Shown: positions 11,846-26,240, counted from the stretch's first letter. The stretch: 64,000 bases of DNA from Viscum album (GCA_963277665.1 OY728119.1:313368206-313432205), one strand, 5' to 3'. The notes: generated by a model not told the origin, from the letters alone. Made by a program: numbers and translations.

Positions 11846-14800
11846 TGTTATGAAAAAATATTTTTGGTTGTATTTTTTATCAATATATCAATTTATATTT
11901 GAGGTTAAAGTTACTTAAGAAAAATAGAGAGGTTGAGGAGGAGAGAATTAAGGGAAATTCCATAACGAGTGTAAGAATGTTTGATAATATTTGTGAGGAA
12001 TCAACTCTTAAAAATCCATATGATGAAATTATATTCTTCCAAGTTAAAGGCATCATGAATTTTATAAAAATACAAACCATGTTTTTCTGATTTTGAAGAA
12101 ATAGTGATAGGTTGGATTCTGGATGCAGAAAAACAATCATAAGTCACTAGATATAAGCTTTTGGATACAAGACATAATATATGGATCATTACCCACATCT
12201 GAATATATTAATGTACATAATGTTTTCATTTAATGATACATGTAGTCTAATACTGTTAAAATAATATATAATAGGTAGAATAAAATAGTGTAAGAAGTTT
12301 ATGATATTGTAGAAATATAATGTTACCAAAATCAATGTAACCGATCGAGTCATCCAAAAATGGATTTTTAGAAGAAAATAAATTTAGATAGATGGTTTTT
12401 ACAATGTCTGAGTAGGAGTACAATGATGAAGCTACATTACTGAATGAATCCAGGGTGTTAAAAAATAATACATCAGCAATATAAGACTTTAGATGTTCTT
12501 ATAATGCCATCAATTGTATTAAATGAATCATGTTTATCAGATAGTGATTCTTAAAGTATTGTAGGTAAAAAAAATCTATATCATGGTCTAGTGAAAATGG
12601 GTTTACTTTAGTATAAATCATGTTTGATAATGAGAGGGTATAAGGAGCATTGATAAAATTTGGAATCAAATGGGAAGAGTTTGATATTTAAACCAGAAAA
12701 AAGTTTCTTTACCCCTTCCAACTCAAGGACCTTCACAAAAAGGTACATCTGAAGAATATAGATACCTTAGTAGAAATGAGATATTTATAATTTCATGATC
12801 TCATTTAATAAAATTCCTACAAGTTATAACTTCATAACCTGGAGAATAAGGAATCTTGTAGTTACCACTGATGTAAAAGTTAAAACGAGGGGTGTCAATA
12901 TAGTTTCTAGATTCCACTACTACAATACCAACTGAGAGGAAAACATGAAACACCTATTTATTTTGGATAATGGCCACTAGTGTTTGGGAATTTATTTGGG
13001 GAATTCAGTCCCTATCCAACCATAGTCATTGTAGCACCATGTTTTTGAAGTGATGGTTTCCTGGATTGAATTCTACGGGACAACTAAAAATAGAATTATA
13101 TATTATTCTACAAGGAGGATGCTAATGCATATGGAAGGCATAGAATTAGGCTAGATATTAGGGAATAATTCCCCTTAAATGATCAACAATCATGAGACCA
13201 AGTTTCCTCCTCATCAACGTGTTGAGTTGTATTGGAAACTGGTGTGATACACCTTCTCCGATATCTCTTCAGGTGAGTGAGTCTCTTGGTTTCCTAGCCA
13301 ATAATGAGCCTCAAGGCCAATGGGTGTATTGGAATTCACCAGACACTGGTTTCAAACTCCATTTTGATGATTCATAAATTGTGGGATTTAGGATATGTGG
13401 AAGGGTTTTTCATGACTACTGGTGGAGTTCCTTACATTCCTTTACTAGATACTATGGTCAAGGGAACTCGATATAGGTGGAGGCCAATGCAATGTATATA
13501 TGTATGGACGTATGTGACCTATAGAGTGTATCTTTTTTTCAGTTAGAAATATATTATTTAATCATTCATGACTCCATGCATGTCAGAATATCCACTCCCG
13601 GGTTGATATCCAACATAATTAGAAAATGTATATCCATCCTCGACAATAAAAAATAATGTTTCATCATACTAAGAACATTGAGGATGTACCATTGAAAAAA
13701 TATGTCCTAGTAAAGGTAATGAATATACACACCTCAAGAAAAAGACTTCTACATATCTCTACATAACATGTGTTTACTGCAGAACATTAATAATGATCTT
13801 ATGAACTATCATTGTTTTCTATATTGAATAGATATGTACATTTTATTAAGTTCCCTGAAATCTAGATTTATTAAATTCAATTATTTTTATATATTCTAGA
13901 TAATTCAAATAATCTATTTAAATTTTTAGGAAGTGCTTGTAATCTTCATCATATTTACAAATTATTGGGAGGTATGAGATTTTAATTATATATGAGAGAG
14001 AAATATTTTTTATTTCTATGTTATTTTCCTAAAAGTGAACCTATAAAATGATATAGATATAGTATGGGAATTAGTACAATCCACATGAAAAATTTGTAAG
14101 TGATTAAGAAATAATTCAATTGAATTCCAACCAATGTTTCAACAAGGTTGAATAAGAGTGGTACCATAATGATCGTCATTGGAAAAAGAAATAACATAAT
14201 ATGAATATGGGATAGTGAATCATCAATTAGATTTATAAAGGATGGAGGTACAATAGACCAAGATTAATCAGATAAATGATCATTTGACAAAGTCGTTATA
14301 TAGAGGATCTAAAAAATATCTTGATAACCAAATAATAATGAGAAGATTTGGATAGATACTGAATTAATAAAGACACATCAAATGTAGGGTTACTAGACAA
14401 TGGTCAAAGAATGTAACATTTTATATGGATTTTTTTTGAAACATGTTATGAAAACGTATATATTGAAAATATATTGTTCTTAAAAATATTTGGAGGAAGC
14501 TTTATGTGTAAAAAAATAATTAGATATTTATTGAAGATCATAAAAGTTTTGAAAAGGTAAAGTTGATCCAAATTTCTTATGGAGGAAGATAATATCTTTC
14601 AACATTCTACTATAAATGAATAAGGAATGAACAGGTAGTAGCAGGGTATAACTAGTTACTGGAAATACTTTTTAGATGGAGGTATAACTAGATTTTTATT
14701 TTGTTTGTAATTGTTTTGAATTTCGGGTATAAAAATCTATATAATTTGATCTAATTGTTTTCTTTAGTACTAGGGATTGTAGGAGGGTTAATACTGGGGG

Positions 14801-15124
14801 TGGAAAATGGATTTTTTTCTTCCATTTTAATCCTCAATGAATAAAGTAAAATAATCCATTTTGGGGGAATTAACAATATAGAAAAGAGTATGTCTTTGTT
14901 CCTAACCATGTAAATATCATGTGACGAACTCTATATGTATGTTTTTCTCATCTGAATAGAGTGGTTGAGATTTATATTTTAATAGATATTAAATCTAGAA
15001 TTTTCTAAGTTTTTAAGAAAAACCTCCTTACGAATTTAATAAAATGTTGTTATAAATTAAAATTTTAAAACTGATTCCCCCCTCCCCCACTGTGTAATCA
15101 TATAATTGATCCAAGGGAACTAAA
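11846..15124 (+). repeat. 5' LTR of copia-2
   Basis: It matches 18345-20728 in ordered blocks: AAATCCATATGATGAAAT (about 12010) against AAATTCATATGATGAAAT, TAGAAATATAATGTTACC (about 12310) against TAGAGGAAATATAATGTTAC, GTATAACTAGTT (about 14650) against the same word at about 20260, TTTTAATCCTCAA near the end, and ACCATGTAAATATC against ACCACGTAAATATC. A tRNA-Met-like primer site follows it and gag sequence comes next, so it acts as the 5' LTR. The start TGTTATG at 11846 is a best guess. At about 3.3 kb it is longer than the partner copy and may hold small insertions. The short plus-strand frames near 13192-13546 are not supported as genes. Confidence 0.55.
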
Positions 15125-15126
15125 AT

Positions 15127-15137
15127 TGGTGTCATAG
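15127..15137 (+). other. Primer binding site of copia-2
   Basis: TGGTGTCATAG resembles TGGTATCAGAG, complementary to the 3' end of initiator tRNA-Met, and sits at the end of the LTR just before gag. Confidence 0.5.
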
Positions 15138-15175
15138 TGTTGGTTCCCTATATAATATTCAACTCTAAGGATGAA

Positions 15176-15506
15176 GAATTTAAATATAGTCAATAAAAGG
15201 GGTTTTCTATTTTCAATGGAAGAAACTATCATATCTGGGAGAATATTATGTTATCAAATCATATATGTTATATCCTAGAAGATAGAGTTGCTGAAATAGT
15301 AGGGTTTTCTCCCATTAATGAATTTTTATTATATTCTAGATAATATAAATTATGATATTGATAGAACATATAATAATTCTATATTCTCGGTTCTTCCAAA
15401 AAACAATTATAAAATGATTATGAGATTTTTAATGGATTACAAAATATGGGATATGTTTAGAATTATCTTTGGAGTAGATGATAAATTTAAGGACTCTATA
15501 CTATAA
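15176..15506 (+). pseudogene. Copia-2 gag remnant
   Basis: The translation begins with KKGFSIFNGRNYHIWE, matching the copia gag start of the form FxGxNYxxWKxxM. At 15318-15506 a 60-residue open stretch (SVLPKNNYKMIMRF... YKIWDMFRI) matches the part of UBN2 gag with a conserved IWDxL motif. Two frame breaks separate the parts. The predicted role was particle formation. It lies directly after the LTR and primer site. Confidence 0.65.
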
Positions 15507-18330
15507 ATCTTGATAAGAATATTCTAAGATATCAAGAAGACATATAAATAAATTATTGATGACTAATTTACAACGGTTAATGATATTTTCAGAAATATCA
15601 TAAATTTTTCTTAGAAGATGGACGATTCTAATATAATTTAGAAAATTATGAAATAATTTACTAATTTATTTTATTAAAATGTGGAATCCTTAAAATATTC
15701 ATAATATATATCTCTTGATCCGGTTCGTAATATTATATTTGAATATGAAATGAGAAAATATAAAATCATTAAGAAAAAGGACTCATATTAAATTCGATAA
15801 GAAATTTTTTCAAAAATAATTCCATAGATACAAAAATATTAGAAAACTCAAATTTCATTGAGTTTTTCAATAATGTAGAGATCATCAATATTATCATCAC
15901 TCTTCATTCATATATATGAAACAAGGGAAAATGTTAACATAAGAAAACACATAAATGTTAATATTTTATCATCAAATGAAATTTTGTAATAGATTCTTCT
16001 AAGACTAAAGATGATGATTATGAGTTTTAATAACATAATAGGAAATATTATAATGAAATGTGGAAGAAACGTTATAAAAATATTACCTACAACAATAATG
16101 AAAGTTTCATGATAAAAAGATAGTATGCTAACTATTTTCCTTCAATGAATATAATTTTCATGTCGTATTATATTATCTTGTTAGAAAATGAAATGATTCA
16201 TCAATCCATGAAGATGATGGTGAATAGATAAAATGAATTACTATGATTCTAAAGGAATAATGTTATACAATGCTTCAGAAATATACAAAACTCAATAAAA
16301 AAAGAATATGTTGAAGAAATATCGTAAGGAAATAACTTTGGTGAGTTATGGGAGAATAAAAAAGGAGGAGATAAATATCAATGTGATTAGAGATAAAAAA
16401 GTATCGATTTTGAGTGAAAATAATAAGTTTTAATGAAAATTCAACTAGATAGATAGATTGAAACATTGATAAAACAACCCTTGTCAAGGAATGTAAGAAG
16501 ATAATGGTGAATGTTACTAAATTCAAAAAGATGGTCAATGCTCTTAAAGATATTTGGGATGATTATGAAGTTAATTTTTATATATTAGAATAATTATTTA
16601 CAAAATCAAAATGTGGATACATAAATGTCATTGAAGATATCATTAAATGTATTTAGATTATAGGTGAATCTTTATAAGATGGTGAACGGAATGATTCATA
16701 GATATAGTATATGTCGTTCCAAAAACAATTACATTATATAACGTTTTCTGCTAACAATGAATGTTAAATGTTTATAAATATATATGTAATTAATCTTCTA
16801 CATAGAAATATTATAATCCATCAATTAATTTTCTCAATAAAAAGAACTCTCATAATTTTTTTAGAAAGGCAATAACAATAAAAATTTGATCCATATTACA
16901 ATCAGTCTGAATGATCAATATTTAGTGGTCCTTGATTTTGTGGTGATGTTTTTGGAAACATTTAACAATCATGTGATTTCAAAATTTCATTAAAAATATT
17001 CATGTATGAGTCAACAGGTAGAAATAATGAGAAAATAATTGTATTCTTTCCAAAAAAATATGTTGAGAAAGAAAAGAAATTTCAAAAGGTAAAGAGTGTT
17101 AATGCTTTGAGAGAGAGAAATGTGAAGCCTAATAATTTTGTGGAAAAAAATTAATTTAATAATGTTATTAACAAATATTTGGTTAGAAAAAATGGAAGAA
17201 AATAAATATGGTGGAGGTAAAAAGTTCTACTGAAAAAAAAGTAAGAAAAAGGATTCATAAAATTAAGAATAATATTGATATAAAATTCCAAATATATGGT
17301 GGATTTAAAATTAATAAAATGAGAAATATATTTGAGAAATATGGGAATTTTACTAATGATTTTATGAAAATCATTCCAACCAAAGAAGAAATCATTGGGA
17401 GATTTTTAATGACTCAATGTGAGAAAGATGTTATGAATACTGAAGAGGAAACGAAAGGGTTATCTGAAGATTTTACAAATTACAATAAATAAAATATAAA
17501 AACTACTATGTCTAAGAATAAGAAATAAATATCACATAATTAAAAATCTTAGAAGAAAATGAATAATTTCAGACTAGAAAAAATATTATCATTCTAAACA
17601 TCACTTCCATGGAACACAATTTTTCCTTCCTTTTCCAAATATAATTGTGTATTTATAATAACCTATGTGGAATTTAAGTAGAATAAGATAGGATGTTTGA
17701 TGACTATTATTGATATTTTACAACAAGTTTGAGATGTAGACCATGGAAAATTATTACCACTATGATGAAGAATCTATTCTACCCTAAAGCGGGAGAAAAT
17801 AAAAATCCAAGGTACGATTTTAGGACATTCATTAAAAAATAAGAATGGTAACAAATATGATAAGTTGGGGAAATTTTTCTTATTACCGAGAAAAGTTCTG
17901 ATATGTTTATTGATATGGGTATAAGATTTATGCTAAAAAACATTCCCATATTTCCTCTGATAGAAATTTTTTTTAATGTTTTCAGTAATTTTTTTTATGA
18001 AATATGTGTTATAGAAAACATTGGTCACCTTGATTATATTCTCTTGTTTTATACAATAGGTTCAACCACGTATACTTAGAGCTATTTAGTTAATGGGTAT
18101 TTATTAAGAAACTAATGTGATCATATTATTATCTATAGAATGGTTCTTTATTTTTCTAAAATAAATTAATTAATCTTTATCTGGCCCTTTTGAATTTTAT
18201 TACCAATAATGGTGGGAAGTAAATTATGGTGGGATAAGAATATGTAAAAATAATTTGAGGATAAGTCATTGAGAACAAATATTTATTACAATGATGATTG
18301 AATTTTTTATGTGTGTATTAAAAAAACATA
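15507..18330 (+). other. Decayed internal region of copia-2
   Basis: AT-rich with no recognisable integrase, RT or RNase H, so pol appears deleted or beyond recognition. One open frame, 17208-17492, encodes 94 lysine- and glutamate-rich residues. I do not recognise it, and it may be an accidental frame in purine-rich DNA. Around 16450-16600 a readable stretch (VKECKKIMVNVTKF) may be the gag C-terminal half or an extra ORF. Confidence 0.4.
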
Positions 18331-18344
18331 GAGGGGGAGATTAT
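18331..18344 (+). other. Polypurine tract of copia-2
   Basis: gagggggagatt lies directly before TGTTCC, the classic copia purine tract and LTR junction. Confidence 0.65.
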
Positions 18345-20728
18345 TGTTCCAATGTGTTTTTTGTTCTTTTTCAATAAATAAATATATGTTTGAATTGATA
18401 GTAACATTGTAAATTTTGGTAATTTTGTAAGAATATAAATATGGATCATTCTATAATGAGTGTAATAATGATTATGTAACATTATTTTGAAATTTACTTA
18501 AAAATTCATATGATGAAATGATATTCTACTATGATTCAAAAATCAAGGTCTTTATTAAAATCCAAAATAAATTTTTATAGGTTTTTAAAAATTGAGATAA
18601 GTAGTATTATAGACATAGAAAACTAGATAAATGACCTGAGATTCATGCTATTACATTTTTTCAGCAATATGTTGATCATTCTACACATTTCATTGGATAA
18701 AAATACTCAATATTATCAGTTTTAGATGTTTGTAGTACAACAATATAAAAATAAGAGGCCAGAGGGATTAGAAAATATTCTTAGAAGTTGATGATATAGA
18801 GGAAATATAATGTTACTTGACTAAAAAAATGAGTCTTCAAGATGATGATTACTTGAAGAAATATTTTATAAATAATTTTTATATAAGGATTGACTGCGAT
18901 TATAAATTTGATGCTACTTTTCCAGATGAATCCAAGTCATAGACAAATAAGGGTTTATTAATATAAGGTTTTAGAGGTTTCAGCATTATAGTAAACCATA
19001 TTCAATATCTGAGGTTTATCAGACATTGAAAAATAATTTATTCCAGAAATATATCTTTAATGAAGTTCAAGTTACAAACTTTTTGTTTCAATTTTAGTGG
19101 AGTTCAATTATTTGAATTAATTTATTGAGGTGATTAAAGAAGGAATCCTATGAAATATCATTTAACATAGGTTTCATATGAATAACACATGATGGAAAGT
19201 ATTATGAATATCCACTATAGAGAGATATGATGAGATTAAAAAACAATGGACTCCTATTACAGTTAAACTAAAAAAAGGTCCATCAAAAAATGAACTCATA
19301 GGGTGTACAATCCTCAAATGATTTTATACTGAATGTAATATATAGAAATACTTAAGGAAGAAGAGTAACATTGATAATTATTTAAACATTGTAATGTTTA
19401 TAACTTTGATGATTCTAAGATGAGCTTTTGTATTTTTTTCATCTTACTGAGATAAGGATGTATGATCATGTTCTAGAACACTATGATTAAGGAAATTCAA
19501 AAAATTATGTGGATGATTTAGAATTTAAAGAATAATCATGAATATTTATGATGTTTTGAGAATCTTATACCAAATTAAAAATGAGTGGGAGTTCTAAAAT
19601 TCAAGTTCCAAATGGATGATAAAATATATGGGAGTTCTCTCATATTATCTTAGAAGTTTATATTTAAATGGATGATAGGATAGTATGGTAATTAGTAATA
19701 TTTATATATGAAAAGAGGATATTACAAAGAATTAATTATGTGGTTTTCCAAACATGGATTCTATTATGTTTACATTATGTTAGGTCAGAGTGTTCCTCAT
19801 AGGGTAGATAAGTAACAAACTGAGAATACTAGATAGAGGAACTTCAAAAAGAGTTCTAACATATGGATGTATATCAAATTAAGGTTTATAAGATATAGAA
19901 TTATTAGAAGAAATTATCAAATGGAGTTTCTGGAAAAATATCTATTGAACCACAGTGCTATGAGAGTCGTTAAATGGAGACTATGTATCTAGAGACCCAT
20001 TACATATAGGGATTCTGGATGATCATCAAATAAATATAAATTTTATGTATGTTTTTATACATGTTCTAATAATGTTTATATTGAAAATATCTAATAATTT
20101 AATAGAACAAGAATACATTTCAAGGAGAAAAAACTCTAAATATGGGTGTTTAATATCTTAATTATTGTACACAAGTGAAGGTGATCCACCTCTCTTTTGG
20201 AGGTAGAGTTCATTCTATAATGGAATAGAAATATAGAAATAAATATCATGTATATTGGTGTATAACTAGTTCCTAAAAAGTATTTTTGGTTGGGCATATA
20301 ACAATTCATGACTTCGGTGGATGCAGTTAGGAATGTTTGAGTATAACCATCTATGGAATAATTTAAAATTACAATAGGGTTAATCTTGGGCTTCCTGGAA
20401 TATAAATACCAAGGGTGTGACTAGTTGCTTCCTATTCCTTTTTAATCCTCAAAGAACCCAATATAATCATTTTTGTTGATGGGAATAGAAAACCTGGAAA
20501 GAAGTGCGTATTTATACACAACCACGTAAATATCTTGTCTTGATATCTATTTATATATTTTTCATATTAGATGTGACGTTTTAATTTATAATTGATCGGA
20601 TCATAAATTTGAAAATTTTTATAAAGGTAAGAAAAATATCCTTCCCATGATAAGAAATTATTCATATAGATTAAAATTTCATCATTTATTCACTGATCCT
20701 CTAATCAGTGATCATATAAAGGAACCAA
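18345..20728 (+). repeat. 3' LTR of copia-2
   Basis: It starts TGTTCCAATG after the purine tract and is collinear with 11846-15124 over several blocks, as described there. A TATA-like ATATAAATACC lies near 20400, about 330 bases before the end. The right end is placed by alignment of ctaatcagtgatcatataaa with the matching cactgtgtaatcatataa of the other LTR, and is good to about 15 bases. The two copies are very diverged, so the insertion is old. Confidence 0.5.
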
Positions 20729-21003
20729 TGAAACTACACAAATGGATAAATTTAAAGTGGTAATAGATGAATGTTTTATTATAGTAAGAAAAAATTAAAA
20801 TTAAAATTTTAAATTTGATTAATATTTGGTTGAATTCTTTGTTTCTATCTAATATAAGTATTTGTATCATAGAAAAGAAAGTGAAAGGGTAAATATTATA
20901 ACTTAACATTAAATTATTAATGATTATCCAAAATGGGAAAAAGTAAGTACAAATAGAATATAATATAATAAGTGATTATGTTCATGCTATGCGAATAAAA
21001 TCT

Positions 21004-21239
21004 GAAGGGGGAATTGTTATCATATAAGTGAAGAATAAACAATAACTCCACAAACAAAAACCTTAAAAAGATACAAATAATGGTGAAATCTATATTCTTT
21101 AAAAAAAATATTTATCCTGTTAAAGTACATGATAAATATGTGTGTGGGATTCACAAAATCATATTTTAGAGAATTATAATTAGTTTAAAGGATATACTCT
21201 GCTCTATTGTACTCACATGATGAATCAAGGGGGGAGTGC
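21004..21239 (+). repeat. Purine tract and LTR-start-like block, copy 1 (copia-3?)
   Basis: gaagggggaat is followed by TGTTATCATATAAG at 21015, an LTR-start configuration. The following 220 bases share ordered words with 28610-28855, including GATTCAC and TCTATTGTACTCACAT. Another purine run, aaggggggagtg, lies at 21229-21240. The two blocks may mark the left ends of two LTRs flanking copia-3. Confidence 0.4.
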
Positions 21240-21240
21240 A

Positions 21241-24200
21241 ACTATAGAGGAATCCATATCCCATAAAGTATTAGATTTATCACATTGAGTGATGAGAATT
21301 TAAAAAATGTTTTGTTCTCATGTGTTTTTGTTCTGTTGGGATTGGAAGTGACACACATAACTATATTTTAATAGTTGTTTATAATTAAATAAAATAAACA
21401 TAAGAACAATTGAAATAATTGATGCACCCCCTTTCAATGTGATCTCTCATAGATACCACTAGAATCTCATTGAGTGTTTTCATAACAAAGGTTACCTTCG
21501 ATTTTGATGGGATATTTGAATATTTCAGTTTTATATATCACGTAGAATGAATAACATGTCACACATTTCTCTTATCTATTATGGATAATTATAATTTCAT
21601 GAATAATAAGGGGATTTCAACATTCAGTGATACTTTTTTTCCCCAATGGAAGGAATTAAAGGTTCAATGTCTTCTTTTATATATGTTATTATGTATTGAA
21701 AAATAAAACTAATGGATACCCCTATTCATCTAATGTAATTCCATAAAAGTGGTAGAAAAGTGAAATGATGGGAATGATTTTCATGCAGTGAATTTTAAAT
21801 TTTCTTCTCCTTTTGTGAGCGAATTTCAAAAATCCAAAGTGATTAAAAAGAGTCATTTGGTACAAAGAGGATAATTTATATGATGAAAATATCAATGTGA
21901 ACCAAGAAAATATTATAATTTGTAGGAATTAGTTTGAATATATTTTGAAGCATAATGATGTGATTGTTTACTATTTCTTCACAGGGTAATTGAATTTTTT
22001 TCATGATCATAGATTTTAGTGGGAAATTTGAATATTATTTTGTATTTGAAAATATCTTGTGCATATTTCTAGAAATTGTTTTTTCTAATTTATCTTCCTT
22101 TAAAGATAATGATTTTGGTGATATCCCACTTTAGGATTATTTCTGTTGAGGATAGAAAATTTCATATTATCAATAATAGGGAATGGCTAAAAAGGATTTT
22201 TCCTGTAAAGTATTAAAACATGAGAATATGATAAAGAATGTTTTTAATAATGAAGAAACTTTTTTTCAAATATAGATAAAGATATGGAAAAGATGATTAA
22301 TTAAGTGATTCCCCTTATCTGGAAGAACCTATGAAGAGGGAAAGAAAGTTACAAGGTAAATATCACATTAAAATGTTTTAGGTATAAGACTATAGATATT
22401 TTTGCTACAAAATATAAAAAATAAAAATTTCATGTTAATAATGAAGAGGTATAAGGAAATAATAGAAGAATATATAAGAATAAAGTAAAAATTTAAATTG
22501 GTTCCAACAGGGATATGGGTAATATGATCTATAAATTTTTTAATTAAAAACTTATTATCTTAGAATTGCGGATGTAGTGAAGATGAAGGTGCAGTTGGAT
22601 TTACTATTGATAATTATGGTGAAAACATTTCCTAAGAATATCTAATAATTAACAATTTTTAATTGATTAAAATAACTCTGAACATAAAGAAAAAGAGATT
22701 GAAATGGAGATCATTCAAAATAGATAATTGAAAAAGTGTCTCCCAAAATATCTAAATTATAGAAATAAAACATAATTTTTAAGAAGAGCTACTAGTCATC
22801 TTGTAGTGAAATTTTTTTTACCAAAGAAAGATACAAAATACTGAGGAATATTGAGTAATTAAAGAATATTCTTGATTATGAGAATAATGTTAGCATCAAT
22901 TTAAGAGAATTAATTGATGATAAGGATAAATAAATTGATCGTATTCAACTGTAGTTGGACACAATTGAAGAATAATTTCATATCTATATATGTAATTTTT
23001 ATAATTGAATTTCAAAAGATGCAGATTGATATAATAAAAATAAAGATTGTAGAGACCAAAATATTATTTACTAAAGGATAAAATAATGAAGAAAATATAT
23101 CTTAAGAGAAAAATAATAAAAATTAATTCATGATAGCCATGTTTTTTTCTAAGTCTTGTTGCACATTAATGTTTTCAAATTATAGGAAAAATCCCCCACA
23201 AATAAAAAACTTGTATATTTAGTGAATCACGTTTGGTTGATAATAAGCCTAATATGAAAAAAAATATTTTCTAATTTTATTGTTTCCTAAAAAGGATCCA
23301 ACATTAGGGATATAAGGAATGAATAAATACAACCTAAACATTATGGATATCATACTGACTATAAATGTATGTATTATTTATATAGATTTTGTTGGTACTG
23401 TATAGGATTATGGATTATGATAATGATATGTTTCTTTAAATATCAACTTCATAATACTAATAGTAGTCATGGAAATTAATTACTGTGTGGGATTCCATCC
23501 CATCAAATAAAGAAAGTAAGAATTATATTGTAAATTATGGTTAGAAATCATAAAACATGGTTAATATTCTTGAAGATGTCTGTGGATTTTATGATCAACC
23601 TGAAAACCAAGAAAATGAATTCCTCATCCTTTAAAAAATTAATTTTTTTTTGTATTTTAATAATAAAAAATCTCTTCATTATAACAAAATGGTAAGGGAA
23701 AATCTTTTATAATAGAGGTTGCAGTTAAAGTATACAATTGAAATGGTTTGTGGATCATGTAGAGTAAATGTTCCTCTAATATGATAAGATATTTAAAACA
23801 AAAAAAATATGTTTAAAAGTGAAATTTCATCCAAATAAAATTTGGAAATGATGCTTCATTACTTCTCAAGTGATTTTATTTAACTGTTATTGGGAATGAA
23901 ATTCTTAAATAAAATATACTCTTTATTTGGTTGATTGAAACAAAAAAACACTCTATTATGTGATTCAAAACATTATGATAACAGAAATGATGTTTATTTT
24001 AGAATTTTTATATATTTATTAGTATCCATAATGATAGAATAGTGTTTAAAAGTGAAAAACATTAAATAGGAATCGTATTAATAGTTGGTTATACTGGAAA
24101 CTCATGATATCTAAGTTTGAAATAATAAAGTAAATTCTGGAAAAAAATGATCCGAAATATCAGACAAAATATGATTGATATATATACCAAATCAAAAATT

Positions 24201-25361
24201 GTTTTTTATTTTCCCATAAATAATATATAATAATTTTTTTCTATATTATCGTAAAAAAAAAGAAAAATTGTTAACTCTTCATACAACAAAATGGAGACAA
24301 ACTCTACCCAAAAATTAAAGCCCATTAAAGAGAATGTATTAAGGTTTATGAATAAGAAAACAAAAATTGAGATATTTACCTTATCAATTATATTAATTAA
24401 TTTAATTTCCATATTTTTTGATATTTATGAAATAGAACTTTAGGTCCAGAAGATAATTTAAAAGTTTTTGAAGAAGTGCAGAGAAAGTGTCTTATTTCAC
24501 ATTAGATGATAATCAGATAGAGAATATTAATGAGTTTCAAAATGTGAATTGTTAATATTATATGGATATTCATAGAATTTATAATGAAAATTTTGTTCCA
24601 AATAGACCCCAGAAAATTTTCAGGTTAAATAGAAGAATAAGTGTTTGGTGGAAATGGCTCAAACAGTGAAAATTGAGCGTGATACTTCTTGATATATTTT
24701 AGGAAATCTATTGATGAATTGTTTTACATTAAAAATAAATATATACATGTTCAAATTTAATATATTCTACTTTATATTATGTTTTTTTAAATCTATGTTT
24801 TATGTATCTTTATGTGTTTCAAAGACTTTTTAATATCATGGTATATGTTAAAGAAATTTGGATGTTTGAAAAGAGAGGAGTTAATGGGATTCTCGATTGA
24901 TATCCTTGAAATAGAAGGTGATATCACAACTATAATAATGATACTAGAATAATATTTTATTTTCCTAAATTAATGATTTTATAACATTAAAATAAGACTG
25001 CTATAAATGAAAATAAATTTCCAAATGTAATAATAAAAATTTTTTTGGTAACAAACATGAAATTTTTTTAAATAATGTTGATGGTGAAGAAGATATATAG
25101 GTTGAAGAATGTGATTCAACCATCTAAATATAATATGAATAAAATAATTCATCTCATAAAATTATAATAAGTAAAGTTCATGTCCAAAATATCATTAAAG
25201 TTCAAATACAGTAGGAAAAAACTAGTATAACATTAAGGGAAATAGTTGATACTTAATTTTTACACTACTTCTAACCATGTTTTGTTAAATAATCATTGAA
25301 ACATCAATGGTGAGTTGACTGTGTGAATGAAAATATTACTATATAGGTATGAATGATGAGA
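21241..25361. other. AT-rich decayed copia interior, unassigned
   Basis: About 4 kb between an LTR-like block and the RT remnant, where gag, protease and integrase of copia-3 would be expected. A possible LTR end (gatgcaccccctttc) lies near 21421-21435. I could not recognise any domain with confidence. The short minus-strand frame at 24206-24412 looks accidental. Confidence 0.3.
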
Positions 25362-25527
25362 AAGAGGGGACACCAATCTCTATATTATGGATGAGAAAGA
25401 GGTATCTCTCATTTTTACGATATTTTAATAAGAGGGGACACCAATCTCTATATTATAGATGAGAAAGAGGTATCTCTCATTTTTATTATATTTTAATAAG
25501 AGGGAAAAAATCTATATATAATTGAAG
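25362..25527 (+). repeat. 68-bp tandem repeat
   Basis: Two nearly identical 68-base units start at 25362 and 25430, each beginning aagaggggacaccaatctc. They differ at only a few positions. A partial third unit begins at 25498. A more diverged relative (ggaagggggaaaacaatccc, then tattatagatgagaaa) lies at about 25625-25690. Confidence 0.85.
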
Positions 25528-25689
25528 TAATGTTAAAATGAGTTGATTATGTGAATAAATCTCTTGGGGTTTCATTTAACCATCAATTGAATGAAAATTA
25601 TACTTAATGATGTTGAATTTTCTTAAAGGAAGGGGGAAAACAATCCCTGTATTATAGATGAGAAATTTGTATCCCTCGTTTTTATTGTC

Positions 25690-26240
25690 ATTGTATATTA
25701 GATACGTTTTGTGGAAATGATGAATATTTTTGGGACTATTTTTATAAGGTGATGAGGAATATTTTTGAAATTCCTATTCATGGGGAAATGATGTACTTTC
25801 TTGGCAAACCGACATATCAATATAATGATCATGTTTCCCTTTTTGAAGAAAACTATATTGGAAAATTTTCAAAAAGGTTTTACACGGATATTTCAAGGAT
25901 TGTTTTCACCCCAAACATAGTGGAATCAAAAATATAAAAATATGATCAAGGAAAATGATAAGATCAAATTGAATTTCATAATATGACTGAAAGAATTCTA
26001 GACTTAATATTCTAATGGCTATGAATAGTTTACATTTTTACTTTCTATTCTTGGTATCACGGTGATCCAAAATAGAACATTTCTATTTTTTGCATAAAGA
26101 TTCATTGGAACATAATAGGTATAATAGGTTTTGGTTTGAAATATGATAACAAATGGATTCATGATTTGTTTTCCTATACAAATTCATATTTTAATGGTTA
26201 TCTCTTTGATAGAAGGTAAACATCCACTATATTTTTCAAT
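25690..26240 (+). pseudogene. Copia-3 RT C-terminus and RNase H remnant
   Basis: The stretch at 25749-25937 encodes FEIPIHGEMMYFLGKPTYQY and then an FTPN block. This matches the conserved copia RT segment usually reading FEMSMMGELxFFLGLQI...ISQxKYxxxLLKKF...TPM. Upstream, 25695-25748 shows the degraded lead-in after the YVDD palm. Downstream, about 26120-26230 reads FGLKYDNKWIHDLFSYTN and then a DRRxTSTIFF block, matching copia RNase H (the S/TDSDxAG...DRKSTSG region). The catalytic motif is lost in the RNase H part and stops separate the pieces. It belongs to the same strand as copia-1 and -2. Confidence 0.8.

Noticed and set aside
13192..13546. Two overlapping open stretches with fairly normal composition, possible host exon
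   Set aside because: Inside a copia LTR, no splice-site-supported structure or recognisable domain.
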